From Zopfochytrium polystomum (Eukaryota; Chytridiomycota; Chytridiomycetes; Chytridiales; Chytridiaceae), in the NCBI GenBank assembly GCA_025765615.1, contig JAIVFJ010000028.1, positions 310,001 through 374,000 of the forward strand: a stretch of 64,000 nucleotides of DNA, read 5' to 3'. The stretch's first letter is position 1. The number at the start of each line of letters is the position of its first letter. Below are positions 23,601 through 35,438 of the stretch, one piece after another. Under the pieces are notes generated by a model. That model searched no databases. It worked only from the letters and a program-made list of their open reading frames with translations, and had not been told where the DNA came from. Position numbers and translations under genes: made by a program.

Positions 23601-24474
23601 GGATGGCGCTGAAATACATGTTGTAAAGCTTTGCATCGTCCTCCGAGATTCGCATCGACAGACGAGTCTTTGACAAACGATTCACGTTGACTTTCTTCGA
23701 AGATGTTGAGTCTGGTTCTTCAACGGAATTGTGCGGGTCCGCAGTATTTTTCGTCCCTTTGTCGTCGACTTTGAGCGTTTCTAGTCCGTGCAATGCTGTC
23801 GTTGACCCCACAGCCGTTCCTGGCTTTAATGGTTGACCCTTTTGGCCGGGTGAGGCGGGCACTGCTTCACCAAACAATTGGAACGAGACTCCTTGCTTCT
23901 TCGAGTCATGGTAGGTCGTCGGGTCGGCACCAGTGCTGGCTGTGTCACCTTGCCTCGCCCCTGACGTGGTGGAGGTGGTGGAGGTGGTGGAAGCGGTGGC
24001 AGTGGTGGCAGTGGTGGCGGCGATAACGTCGTCGGTGGCGGCAACCGCAGTAGCGGAAAGCAGGTCCCTGAGCCTGGCGATCTCCTCTCTGTCCTTGGTC
24101 CGCTCGTCGGTCATTTGCTGTATGATCGTGCGCTGCTTTTCGATGATCTTCCACATCTGCTCATTCTGGGTGCGAAGGGAGTTGCGCTCGGTAACCGCAG
24201 CGGCAACTACCGCCTCGATCGAGTCGCCCGAGTCAAGGTGCGCTGCAATGCCCGCTTCAACGTCGCCGTAGTCGAGAGGATCGTCCTCGAGCTGCGTTAT
24301 TTCGTAGTTGCTGGCGGTGGTTGTGGTGGTGGTGTTGGTGCTGGCGGTGTTGGTGTTGGCGACGAAGCCGCCGCCGCCGCCGTCGTGGTAGTCGTCGAGG
24401 TCAGATGGCAGCTGCTGCATTCGGAGGCGGTGAGGAAACGGAGGGGGTCGTCTGGGATCAAGAGAGGACGCCAT
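20614..24474 (-). CDS. Bem3-like Rho GTPase-activating protein (PX-PH-RhoGAP)
   Basis: Three exons: 24474-22750, 22684-22355, 22288-20614, about 1,242 aa after removing one base in 22213-22242. Bem3 proteins stimulate GTP hydrolysis by Cdc42 at sites of polarised growth. Order of parts: low-complexity N-terminus with a short coiled coil (EQMWKIIEKQRTIIQQM), acidic linker, PX domain (about 525-625: SFTIYVQSTD..., FTTYTPLKFDQRKGYIEQYL), PH domain (about 640-770: KEGFLHKKNKGLATWKARYY, FPFAFALVEYKSG, REEWFRIL), Ser/Gly-rich linker, RhoGAP (about 1040-1230). The GAP arginine finger lies in GIYRLSG; KLFLRELP and NVGIVFSPTL are also present. Exon 3 is out of frame inside the PH domain unless one base is removed; the total then divides exactly by three. 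The gene starts divergently from the 25.8 kb gene. Confidence 0.92.
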
Positions 24475-24600
24475 TGCCACCGCCGACGCTGCCGCCCCGG
24501 GGTCGAGAGAAGCCGTCGGGGTTGTGAGTGTGTGTGTGTGTGTGAGTGTGACGGTTTGAAACGGTTTTGGTGAGATAGAGTATGGAGCGAGCAACAGAGC

Positions 24601-24673
<73 letters not shown>

Positions 24674-25780
24674 GGAGAGAGAGAGAAAGAGACAGCCAAC
24701 TGTGGCGCTCTCCAAGCGGAAAGATCTTGAAGAAGACACAGCGGTCGTCAGCTGCGAGGGCCCAGCAGAGGCATGACCAACCGGATTCGCCGATTGCATG
24801 AATGAAATCAGCTAATCGCAAACATCACTTTCAGCCTCACGAGAAGCAATTCAATCTCCCTCCTCTCTTCTTCCTCTTCATCACCCACCTCCCTACTCAC
24901 TCTCCTCCCTTCTCCCTCATATTCCGTCGTCCGTCGCATTCATCTCTGCCTGTCATCATTATCATTTATGCCCATTTACGCCGCAGCGAGAACTCCATAA
25001 GTAGGGTTGGCACCACCCAGCGGAAAACGTATCATCGCCACACCACGCCCGTCCGCACGAGCGTCAGCAAGAACAGCGGGGTTGGCAACGGCGTTGTCGC
25101 CCCCCTTTAGGTGTTGCGTTCATCCAAGCGTGCGTTAGGGAGGACGCACCCTCGCTGGCCACTTGCCTGTCCCCCACGTGGGACAGATAGAATACAAATG
25201 CACATTATTTGTCTTCCTGTCTGTCTCTCTGTCTCTCGCTCCAAGGAAGTGCCGTTTGTCGCCAAGCGTCACCTGCGCACACGCTGAAAGAGAGCCAGTT
25301 GGAACGAAAGACGCCGCGACGTCGTTTGGGTACGGCAACCGAGTGGGCGTTCTTTCTTACTTTCACGACCGCTTCCCTCCCGACACATCACCAGGCGCCT
25401 TCATGTGCCAACTATAGCAGCTCGAGTATATATTTGGACCATTGGTTGTCGCAGCTGGAGAATTTTGCTCGCACCTACCCATCTGAGCGGGTGCCCAAAG
25501 GGGGGACGCGAGCCCCATCGACGACGCGGAAATTGAAACATGGATGAAGGCGGGGCGGCCGACGACGAGAGGGCTGGGGCGGCACGCGCGCTGTGGGCGA
25601 TCGCTGTAGAAATGAAATGATGGGGAGGTGAGGGAGTGCAGCGAGCAACAACGACAAGCAACAAGAAAGAAAAGAAAGCAAGAAAGAAAGGAAAACAGAC
25701 AAGCACGTGTGATAGCAAAAAAGGATAGAAAAAAGAGAAAAAAAAGAAAAAAAAAGAAAAAAAAAAGAAGGAAACAACAA
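24475..25780. promoter_or_regulatory. Divergent intergenic region with GA/CT repeats
   Basis: An interrupted (GA)n tract at about 24600-24690 sits just upstream of the Bem3-like start, so the sense strand of that gene is CT-rich there. An A/AAG-rich stretch at 25660-25775 precedes the ATG of the plus-strand gene. No other gene seen. Confidence 0.5.
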
Positions 25781-28504
25781 ATGTGGAAGGGGCTTGTGTC
25801 GTGGCTGCAGCAGCTGCAACAGGACGACGCTGCGCCGGCCGCCGCCCCCCCCTCGTCCTCCTCCTCCTCCTCCTCAGCTTTACTTTCATCACCCTCAGCA
25901 CTGCCGCCGCCACCCTCCTCCTCGTCTTCAAGGGTAATACTAAACACCACCACCACCACCACCACCACCAGCAGCAGCAGCAGCAGCAGAAGCCCCAGCG
26001 GCTCAAAGAGCAGCAGCCGAAGAAACTCACGCCACTCGTCACCTCAGCGTCCCCCCTCCGCCGCCTCCTCCGCACCCTCCCGCAATCCCGCCGCAGCCGC
26101 TGCCGCAGTCACCACTGACCTTGTGCCGCATCATCGCTTTGTTTCAAGCGGGTCGGGGATCCTTCAAAGTCACGCAGAGTCAGGAGCGGTGCAGGCATCC
26201 GCCGCCACCACATCGTCCTTTCAGTCTTTGTCATCCTCATCAGCGCTGGAGCCTACTGCGGATCCAACTGGCTCGACGAGCTTTGCCGGCCGACCTGACA
26301 CATTGGGCAGTGTTCACCCCGTGTCTCCTTCTCTCCCGCAACCTATTGCATCTTCCACCTCGGGCACAACAACTACTATTACAACGATCACTGTCGCTTC
26401 TCCAAATTCGAAACGTCGGAGCGTCATTGTTGGTTCGCCAGTGTCTGAGTCCATTAATAATCAGCACATCCAGACGGCGACTTCGCCTCACCGAGCGTCT
26501 CCACTCCAGTCCGCACACCATCCCTCCCTCCTTCAAACCGCTCTATTGCGCGCCCAGCAATCCAACGCCGCGTCTGTATCGCTGTCTACCCTTCTTCTAG
26601 ACGATCCCCCCGACGATGAGTTTGTCGAAGCAACCGCCTCACCTGCGGCGGCCTCTCCGATATTCCAGCAATTAAACCCTCTTGACTCTCGATTTCTTTC
26701 GACAGAGTCCATGATATCTCAGGTGTCACAGGACGACAATCATTCCAAGTTTGTGTTGGCCGCGGAAAGCCTCGAGCCGCTCCACTTTCACCATAGTGGC
26801 TCCACTGGACCTCAGAAGAGCCCAGACGTGGAGGTCAAGCATGCTCTTCCAACAGCAAATGTTGTGTCAGCAGCGCCTGCTGAGCCGCATTCTGCTGTGC
26901 CGCCCGAGCTCCCACTCGACCAGAAGCAGCCTGTTACCGCCCATTTGGCTGAACCCTGGGCAGCTGCCGACATTTGGGGTGCAAAGGCCTCGGAGGCCAA
27001 GTCAGATTATCCTTCTCCCTTCATGGCGCCATTTCCTTCTCCGATTATTCCACTGCCCTCGGAGCCGCCAGCGCTTGGGAATTCGCACACCGGGGACCCG
27101 TCGGTCTACGTCAGCCCACCGTCACCCCGAAAGTCGAAACCTGCGCCATTATCAATTCCGGCCCCGACTAGCAAAGACCAGAAGACCCCTGTTCTTTCTG
27201 ACACCCCGTCAAAGTCGATCGGAAAGGCGTCCGGCGCGAAATTGGCCCTGACCTCCTCTCGTTCGTCTTCATCTGTCTCCCCGGTCCGAAGGCCTTCTCC
27301 GACTCGATCCACCCGGACTTCATCCCCCCCGCGTTCTGCGCTCGCGGGTCTCCCGGAAGTCCCTCCCGATGTAAACCCGTATGAACAAGTCATCGACGCA
27401 ATGACAAAGCTTCGAACGCGTCGGTACGATCATTTAAATCTTCAGTCGGCAAATCGGGGGTTTTACCATGTGGACGACCGTGACGACTCGATGCTCTCGG
27501 ACTGGTCCGACCGGATAACAAAGATTAAGGAATCGGGCCGCGGTCCGTCGATTCAAACATTGTATGCTTTGAGTCACATGCGCTTCAGAGATCCAGTGCT
27601 ATCACGAGAACTGCGGGTTATTTCAGACGCCCTCTTTCGGATGGGTTGGTCCGATGCGGAGTACTACAATCGGGAGGCGTTGTTGGAGGTGTTGGATCAG
27701 GTTTGTTCCTTTAGCCGTGTGGCTCTGACCAGCGAATATCCTCACTGAGCGATTTCTGCTGTAGACTGTAAACTACCTTGAATATCAACAAGCCCAGCGG
27801 GAAACGCTGCTTCAATTGCAGTCTCAACCCGGTCTGTCGTCTCCTTCCTCAGAAGACGACGGTGATGACGGTGTCCCGTTTGACAGCGAACGTGTGTTTC
27901 GCACTCTCAACAGGGTCAGAGAGTCTGTACGCGAAGAGTCAACTGTGGAACTGGATACACTTTTGGTGATCGAGATGATGGCGGAGATTGCCGAGATCCG
28001 AAGAAACCTGTGGGGCATAGATCAGATAATCGAAAGCGTCGAGATTGCGTTAAAAGGGATTTTCGAAAGATATTTGATGTTTGTGACGAACCGGTGAGCA
28101 GCTACAGTCCCCATTTCTTAAAAATTGCTTCTAACCCTTTTATTCAACCTTGCGCCTCCAAACCCAGCGTTTCCCGCGTGTACGATGACGTCCCTTCTCG
28201 AACTCGCGAATCCTACGCCAGTTCGTCCTCGCAGTACTTGCCTCGACCGCCATCGTCCCTCTCCGTTTCTCGCGCTTCCTTATCTTTCAGTAGCCAATCC
28301 GTTCTGGAATCCCCCGTGGACGGATACGCCTCATTTTTCCCCTCCTCTGCTGGACCGCCCAGCGCCTCTGGGTCGAGCTTGTATGGCGACAATGGTAGCA
28401 TCAGGGGCCGAAAGGGGTTTTCGATCGGCAGATCAGCCAGGTCGTGGAGCGCCGGTGTAAGAAGCTGGTTTGGAAGTCGAGGATCGACGCCGGACTCTGG
28501 TTAA
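25781..28504 (+). CDS. Unrecognised Ser/Thr/Pro-rich protein with conserved-looking C-terminal helical block
   Basis: Exons 25781-27700, 27765-28093, 28168-28504 keep phase and give about 861 aa. I do not recognise the family. Residues 1-520 are low complexity with Ser, Thr and Pro runs. From about 527 the composition changes to an ordered block: NPYEQVIDAMTKLRTRRYDHLN, SDWSDRITKIKESG, TLYALSHMRFRDPVLSRELRVI and YYNREALLEVLDQ, continuing across the first intron as TVNYLEYQQAQRETLLQ. A helical stretch follows (VELDTLLVIEMMAEIAEIRRNLWGIDQII). The tail is Ser-rich with GRSARSWSAGVRSWFG near the end. The ATG at 25781 is chosen because upstream codons translate an A-rich tract. Confidence 0.75.
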
Positions 28505-29032
28505 GCGGCTCAAGGCTCGTGGTTTCCGGCAGCTGTTTTTGGGCATGCGCGTACGATCTTGTGAAATTGTTTTCTTTATTTTTGTGGAAGCGTATCTCTT
28601 GAAACTGGCGACATATTGCAATTTGGACGATGTAATGGCCCGCAAAAAGACGTGTCGTTTCCTTTCCACATTTTTTTTTAACCGTGTTTACTTTCCTTTC
28701 TCTATTGTCTGCCGTTTTGCTTGTTGTTTATGTTGGCAAATTGTTATCTTGGATCCCTTTTTTTTTCTGCTTCACACCCCCCCGCTCACACTTTTTGTCA
28801 TTTACACACGTCACATTCCAACTTTCATTCATGGCTATTCGCAACCGATTATTTTCCCCTCGGTCCTTTCTTTTGCTAATTTTTATGCATGAAGCGCGTA
28901 AGCCACGCTACTGTATTCTTCTCTATTTTTTTTTTCTCCCCTCTTTTTTCCGTTCCACCGGCCATTCGCTGCCCTCCATCATCATTGGCTCTTGATGCCT
29001 CTTTCATTCATGTTTCCTTTTTATTTTTTTTT

Positions 29033-29072
<40 letters not shown>

Positions 29073-29159
29073 CTGTACGCTGTGTGGTTACGTAGTCTGG
29101 CTCATGCACTTTGGTTGGGTAGGGAGGGAGGGAGGGAAAGGCGCACGGAATGTACTAGG

Positions 29160-29191
<32 letters not shown>

Positions 29192-30112
29192 GCACAACAA
29201 CAGGGGACGATGCGATGTGGATGGCTGGCGGACATCGAGTGGGGGGGTGGGTATTGCTTGGCACAACTTTTGGCTGTCTGAAAAAATGGACCCTCCTTCC
29301 CCTATCGCAAAATCGGCGATCGCTCGCTGTCAATGGGACAACCATTAAGAGCGGCATAGCGAGCCATAAAAAGCCAACCAATCAGCGAATTTCTCCATGA
29401 AGAGCCATTAAGAGCCAGCCAACCACCTTTCAAAGGCCTTAGGTTCACCGCTGCCTCCGCCGCAGAATCAACCTCGTCCCCGCCGCTCCAACCCCTCCCT
29501 CCGTCGCGAACCCCCCATGCGCTGACAAATGCTGGCTCATGTGGTGCGAGGTGGAAACGCGAGAGCCGCCGTGCGTGCAATGGGTTTCCTGCGGCGCAAC
29601 TGTGCTGCGTGCCGCGAGGTCTAAACGCACAACAGTCACGCCCTCCCCCCCTCCTTCGTCACCACCGAGGTGGCGGCGGTGAGTGGTGCATACCGCCAAT
29701 CGCTGTGCTGGTGGCTGCCACCGCCGCACCGCCGCACCGGGGAGCGCTTCGACGCGGGGCGAGCACGGGCGGGCGGGGCGGCGGCGGCGGCGGCGGCGGC
29801 CGGCGTAGTGTCCGTGCGATGTGCAAGGGAGGGCGACGTCTGCTGCTGCGCTGCGCCGGCGCCACCGCCGAGGAGGGTTTGGTTGCGTCGGGCTGGGCCG
29901 GGCTTGCGCGGAAGCGGCCGCGGCGATTTCATCATCTCTTGGCCACGCTTGCGCAGCGGAGCCAAGCGCCGCAGCTGTTGTTGTTTGCCGGCACCGTAAG
30001 CTCAAGCTTATCCCCTGCTCTTCGAAAACTTTGAACTTTTTTTGGAAAAGCCATTAAGACGACTTTGGTGTGTGGTGTGCTTTCTTCCATAAACGCGAGG
30101 AGAACAGTTTTG

Positions 30113-30193
<81 letters not shown>

Positions 30194-31218
30194 TCTGTCT
30201 CCTCTGTCTCTCTTTTTCGTCCGCGACGCTTTTCGTGTAAGAAAGGAGGAGGGTTCTCTTCACACACACACACACATACTCTCTCTCTTTTTTTGGAGCT
30301 TCAACAACCAACACACGGCCCCAATAACAAATCAAACAACCTTTTTGAAAAGCATCCTCAATCGGGGAACAAAACAACAACGCCGCCTTTGAACGTCGGC
30401 GAAGGCGGGCGAGAAGCGCTTTACTTCTGGCCGTGACGGCGGCGGAGGCTGCTGCCGCGTCCTCCACGGTTAAGTAATGTACAATTCTCACCGCTCAGAA
30501 AACGCACAACCCCCCTCATACAAAAAAAAAAACCAAAAAAAAAAAAAAAAAACTCTTCTTTTATCCAAGCCGGACCTTTGGTCTCGTCGACCTTACCGCG
30601 GCCAGCGCCGCACGGCACTTTTCGGCGGCGTCCGCTTTGAGCGGGTGGGGGGGTTTTAATTTGGCGGTGAACCAACCCCTTTTTTTTTTGTGGATCATAT
30701 ATCTGACACTAAGGGAGAGGGGTGAAGGGATTTATAGAGACCCAGAATTCCTGTCTCTTTGGGGGTGGTTTGGGACGACGGAGTTGGACGTAAAACTGGA
30801 GAGGAACATCGGAAGCGTGGCAAGTGGAAAGATATTGGCGCAAGGATCGGAGAAAAAGAGAGAGAAAGGCAGATGTTGGGCGGAGCCAACTCAAAGACCC
30901 ACAACGCAACGTTGAACGAAACCGCAAGAAATTTAGGAGGACACACACACTCCATGAACAAAAAAAGAAAGAGGCATTTTGGGGAAACGGACAACGCAAC
31001 GGGAGGGACGGCGGACCGTCCAGAGATGAAGCGAAGTGGGGTGAGTAAAAGAACGACACAATAACGAAAGCAAAAAAAAGTAGAGCCAATTGACCTGGAA
31101 AAGCCAACAACGGGAGAACCAACGAACAGAGGATGGGAGGGGAAAAAAAATTAAAAAAGGAAAGAAAACAGAGAAACGAAATAACATCGGGAGAGGGTTG
31201 CTTCTCAGCACGCTCGCC
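28505..31218. repeat. Intergenic, simple-repeat rich
   Basis: Contains a 33-base T run (29035-29067), (CA)n at 29160-29186, a GC-rich island at about 29440-30000, a 73-bp (CT)n tract at 30118-30190, (CA)n near 30262-30275 and an A-rich stretch near 30520-30551. Frames in the GC island are open on both strands and strongly Arg/Ala/Gly biased, as expected from composition alone. No gene is called. Confidence 0.55.
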
Positions 31219-32973
31219 TCAGCAGAGCAGGCTGCTGATGCTCATGCACGACGGCGGCGGCGGCGCTTGCGGCGTGGTGGTGGTCGGGGTCGGGGCAGCA
31301 TGCCCCCGCGCCATCGACAGCAGCACGAGTCCGTCCAGCGCAACCGCCGTCGCCGAGGCAGCGACCGCGTCTTCGACGCGCACCCGCTTGCGTTCGTGGC
31401 GGTGGCGGCCGCCGCCGTCGCCGTCGTCGACATCGTCCTCGTCCTCGTCCTCGTCGTCGTCGTCGTCCTCGCTGGCGCCTTCCTCGTCCTCGTCGACGCC
31501 GCCGCCACGGCCGACGACAACTCCGCCCGCCAGGCGCGGGGCCGCACCAGAGGCGGATGCGGCGGCCGCCGCCTCGGCCGCCGCCGCCAGCGCCGCGCGC
31601 AGCTCGTGAATGTAGTCGATCGTGTGCTCCAGCACCGTCAGCTTGTGCATCTGCTGCTGCGGCGGGGGCGCGCCTCCCCCTCCTCCCCCTCCTCCTGCCG
31701 TCGCCGCCGCCGCGTGACCGTCCGCGTCGTCCGGGCTCGCCCGGTCCGCGCCGCCCTCAGCGGTGGAGGAGGAAGCAGCGGCGGCGGCGGCCTCGGCGAC
31801 GCAGGCGGGCACGATGGCGCGCAGCTGGGCGATGCGGTCGTTGATGCGCTCGCGCCGGCGCCGCTCGATTGCAGAGTGCGACTGCTTGCGCGCGCGCTCG
31901 CGCTCCTCCTTGGTGCGGCGCGGGCGCTTGTTGGGCTTGCCGCTGCCGCCGCCGCCGGCGCGCGTCGTCGTTGTCTTCGGCTTCGTTATTGCTGCTTGCG
32001 TAGACGCTGTTGTTGTTGCCGTTGTCGTCGCCGACGGCGGCGGCGGGCTGTGCGGGATGTAGAGGGCGCCGCCGGACGAAGACGACGACGACGACGACGA
32101 CGACGACTGTAACGGCGGCGGGAGGTGGAAGGCGACTTTGGCGGGCGACGGCGGCGACGGGATGCCGGCGGGCTCGCGCTTCACCACCACCGCGACGGCG
32201 GCGGGGATGGATGCTGCCTGCTGGTGGGGTCGCTGCGCGCGGCGGGTCGCGAGCACGGTGGGCGGCGGCGGAGGGGGCGTGGCCGAGAGCGACGGCGGTG
32301 GGGTCGGGGTCGCTGGTGGCGGCGTGCCGGCCAACGACGACGACGACGACGACGACGCACCGGCTGTTGCCGGGTGCGACTTGGACCCTAGGCCCTTTCG
32401 AGTGGCGGGGGCGGCGGCGGCGGCGGCGTGCCGCGGGTGGTGAGTGGTGCGGCCGGGGTGGTGGTGGTGGGTGGGATTCGCCGACGACACGGGGCGGAAC
32501 GTCGTGAGGAAGCGGAAACCGGCGGGCAGCGGCGGCGGGACTCGGAGCGCTGACGTGGTCTCTGAACCTTCGGCGGTGGAAGGATGAAGAATGTTGTGGT
32601 GGTGGTGGTGGCGGCGGTGGTGGTGAGACATACTGCCGCCGCCGTCGCTGCCTCTGCTGCTGCTGCTAGTGGTGGTACCGCTAATGCTTGTAGTGTGGTA
32701 GGGAAGGTTCTGATGGACGACTACGTGAAGGGGCACGCGGTGGTGGTGGTGGTGGTTGTGGTCAACGACCAAGGAGTGGTCCAGCCGCTGGGACTGTCCC
32801 TGCTGCTGCTGCTGATGGTGGTGGTGGTGGTGGTGAGCCAGCATAACCTTTATAGGTATACTTCTTGCCTTGACCGTCTCACGGGTTGTCTGAAGGACGG
32901 AGGGGAGGGCGGCGTGAGGGCAGCGAGCGAGGATGGCGATGAGCAGCAGCGTCGCTCTGCGGGAACGTACCAC
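31219..32973 (-). CDS. bHLH transcription factor with long loop insertion
   Basis: Single open frame, 584 aa from the first ATG. The first 43 residues look like chance sequence, and the ATG at 32844 (followed by a His run) is an equally good start. The basic region and helix 1 read ARKQSHSAIERRRRERIN then DRIAQLRAIVP. His, Glu and Arg occupy the base-contacting positions of class B bHLH proteins that bind CANNTG boxes. Helix 2 reads MHKLTVLEHTIDYIHELRAAL. Between the helices lie about 50 residues rich in Ala, Gly and Asp instead of the usual 5-20. N-terminal half: His, Ser, Pro and Thr runs. C-terminal part: long Asp/Glu tract, then a basic RHRHERKRVRVE. Nuclear location and DNA binding are inferred from the family. 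No intron is needed. Confidence 0.85.
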   Translation of the reverse strand: MVRSRRATLLLIAILARCPHAALPSVLQTTRETVKARSIPIKVMLAHHHHHHHQQQQQGQSQRLDHSLVVDHNHHHHHRVPLHVVVHQNLPYHTTSISGTTTSSSSRGSDGGGSMSHHHRRHHHHHNILHPSTAEGSETTSALRVPPPLPAGFRFLTTFRPVSSANPTHHHHPGRTTHHPRHAAAAAAPATRKGLGSKSHPATAGASSSSSSSLAGTPPPATPTPPPSLSATPPPPPPTVLATRRAQRPHQQAASIPAAVAVVVKREPAGIPSPPSPAKVAFHLPPPLQSSSSSSSSSSSGGALYIPHSPPPPSATTTATTTASTQAAITKPKTTTTRAGGGGSGKPNKRPRRTKEERERARKQSHSAIERRRRERINDRIAQLRAIVPACVAEAAAAAASSSTAEGGADRASPDDADGHAAAATAGGGGGGGGAPPPQQQMHKLTVLEHTIDYIHELRAALAAAAEAAAAASASGAAPRLAGGVVVGRGGGVDEDEEGASEDDDDDEDEDEDDVDDGDGGGRHRHERKRVRVEDAVAASATAVALDGLVLLSMARGHAAPTPTTTTPQAPPPPSCMSISSLLC

Positions 32974-33360
32974 TAGTAGCGTGTCAGCGGGCTGCTGCAG
33001 GCTGCTTGCTTGCTTGGAGTGAGTGAGTGAAGGAATCTGTCACTATCACTCTCTTTGCCTCTTTCCTTCTCATTCACTCTCTCTCACTCTCTCTCTCTCT
33101 CTCTCCCGCTCTGTCTGTCTGTCTCTCCCCTTCTCTCCCTGTCTGTCTGCTCCACCCCGTCGTTCGTCGTCGTCATCATCATCATCTTGTCGCTTCGATC
33201 TCTTTCCCAATCAAAGCTTTCCGAACCCGCCCGCACCTATCGCCGCCTCGCACGCCCAGGTGAAGCCCGCGTGCACCCCGAAGCACGCGAAAACTCTCTC
33301 TGTCTCTCTGTCTCTCTGTCTCTCTGTCTCTCTGTCTCTCTGTCTCTCTGTCTCTCTCTC

Positions 33361-33391
<31 letters not shown>

Positions 33392-33640
33392 GTCACTTTC
33401 CGAACTGTATCGGTGGGCCATCTTTCTGTCGCACCTTTCGCTCTCTCACTCTCGCTCTCTGTCTTTTCGGCATGGCACGATAAGCCGCTTTTTTCGCCAT
33501 CGATAGCAAACTGCAACAATTTTTCACGTTTCCTTTTTGTTTCATTCGGTTTATTTTTTTCCCAGACTGAAAGACAGACAGACAGACAGACAAACAGCCA
33601 CCCCGAATTGAAAACAAACCGTTACATGTACATATATATA
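32974..33640. repeat. CT-rich upstream region with TCTCTCTG minisatellite
   Basis: Plus strand is CT-rich from 33050; 33297-33395 is a regular array of TCTCTCTG-type octamers merging into (CT)n. (ACAG)n follows at 33574-33596. It lies upstream of the minus-strand bHLH gene, which would be transcribed from the GA-rich side. No coding signal. Confidence 0.75.
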
Positions 33641-34433
33641 TGTAGTATGGAAAGGAGAACCCTCAACTCAAGCACGTGTAAAGGGGTGGCGCAATACTGC
33701 TCGCATGCTGGCCCTGCAGTGCAACAATGACTCCTGATTGCTTAATCAGGCCGCCGCCGCCTTCAGAATACATTCTTACCAATAGTTGTACTTGCCATAG
33801 CCGCTGGGAAAACACAGCCGCAGCGTTGCTGAGATTAGTTAGTAGTCTCACACCACCATGCACTAATACCAATACACTTATTGTCTTGCTGGCACTTTTT
33901 TCGGCTTAAACTGCTCATGCGTAGTACATTTATGTTGATGATTGCACCTGGTGTGTTAAAAGAGCACCAACAGACTTGAGTTGGCATGGATCGAGAAAGC
34001 TTGTTTGGAGTGTGAGCCCTTTTCAAAGTGCCCTTTGTTGCCAAAGTAGATGGAGAGTTGTTGCTCTCAGACAGATTGGTCTTGTTTAGAGTGCAGGAAC
34101 AAGGTATTGACCCAAGGTAGAGCTTGAAGAGCTTCACAGGTCAAGGTAGAGGGAATGGTGACTCAGATTACAGTGAAGGTTTTTGTTTGTTGTACTCAAG
34201 GGTAGAGAGAGAGAGCAGGCAGACGTGATCAGGATCTGGGATGATGCTTCTCTAGAGCTACTAGGAATGAGACTTTTTTTGATGGCCTTTTAGCTCTGAG
34301 AGATAGAGTTTAGATTTTGAGGAGTCAGGAGGCATGACAGCATTGTTGCATCATGCTGATTTGGCAAGAACTTCCATGGAGTTATGTGTGCAAGGAAGTG
34401 AGTCAGGCTCCCTCTCAAACTCCTGTAATCATT
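33641..34433. other. Left flank of repeat island, no gene
   Basis: Lower GC than the genic parts, no long open frame and no match to other repeats in the window that I could see by eye. A short (GA)n lies at 34205-34216. Confidence 0.4.
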
Positions 34434-35438
34434 CCTGTGAGGATGACAGGCTGTTGAGCCTGCAACCTCAAATAAAAAGAGTATTCCCTGCTTTTTTGAC
34501 TGATAACTTGTGAGGATTATCAATTTGACTCGACCAAACAACGTTGCACAAAAGTGACATAACGACCCCCGTTTCTTATTATTTTCATGGGTTATTATTG
34601 TCCCTGCAAGCCAAACCACTGAGATTTGGACTGTCTCTTGGCCGCGGCCATGTATGTTATTCATGTTATTATTACGCACTAAGTCACAGGCCAAATGGCT
34701 CAGGCTGCTCCGCACTACTGGCAAGAGGCCCTCTAGCTCAGTGGTGTGGAGTGCTCCCTTTGATGGGAGATGTGCAAAGTTTGAGATATGCTGGCAGTCA
34801 CTGAGTGAATGATGCAGAAATGCTAAATTCTGCACAATGACTAAGCCTTGCCCTCCTCACTTTTGGAAATGATTAGGATGATCTGCTACAGTGGGTAGAA
34901 GTACAGAGCCCAGGTGTACACAGAGCTAACACAGAGCTGCTGCATAAGCTACCATAATGAAAGGCCTCGTGAAAGGCTATGAGATCATAGGGTTTTTTCT
35001 CCTTTCTTCATTAATGATTTTTACTTATTTTTTCAATTAGTAGTTTATCCTGTTTTTCCTGTTCTTACTGTTTGATCTTTTATTTATTTGTTTGTTTGCT
35101 GCCTCTGTGTGCCTCTCTTTCTTTTGTGGCTGTGAGTGACTGTCTTCCTCTTTGCACCAATCAGCTCTCCCCAGCTCCTCCACCCTTCTTGGCAGCTGAA
35201 TACCAAGAAATGCCCCATGATTTTCTGAGCTGTCTTCCTTGTTTGATGGCTCAGCCCCATTGTTTGGCGACTCACTCCTCCTCTCTCTTCTTTGTTGTTT
35301 TATTTATTGTTTTGTACTTTTGTATGTGTTTTCCCTTCTTTTTCCCTCCTTCTTCCTTCACCCTGCTGATTCCAACCCTTTCCTATTTAAGCAGCCCACC
35401 CCCATTCTTGTTGCCTCTTAGAACCTGTACCTGAAGTC
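34434..35438 (+). repeat. ~1 kb dispersed repeat with tRNA-like boxes, copy A
   Basis: Begins CCTGTGAGGATGACAGG and ends GAACCTGTACCTGAAGT. It matches 47712-48717 along its whole length, and the reverse complement of about 37600-38420 over its first half. A tRNA-like A box (TAGCTCAGTGGTGTGG) starts at 34734 and a weak B box (GTTTGAGAT) lies at 34779. This points to a tRNA-derived SINE or a composite element; the boxes sit about 300 bp inside the left end, unusual for a SINE. Confidence 0.75.

Noticed and set aside
24475..24699. Upstream extension of the Bem3-like protein through a Ser/Leu repeat
   Set aside because: It is only the translation of the (GA)n tract; the ATG at 24474 gives a sensible start.
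29445..30034. Overlapping open frames on both strands in a GC-rich island
   Set aside because: Openness is explained by high GC. Translations are Arg/Ala/Gly/Pro-biased in every frame and none has a motif.
30118..30190. Ser/Leu or Arg/Glu ORFs across (CT)n
   Set aside because: Microsatellite translation; the same applies to tracts near 11309, 33297 and 39177.
32845..32973. Signal peptide at the start of the bHLH protein
   Set aside because: The hydrophobic stretch comes from the first in-frame ATG of a nuclear-type factor. A later ATG at 32844 fits better.
33297..33395. CRISPR-like array
   Set aside because: Regular TCTCTCTG octamers with no spacers; a simple minisatellite.
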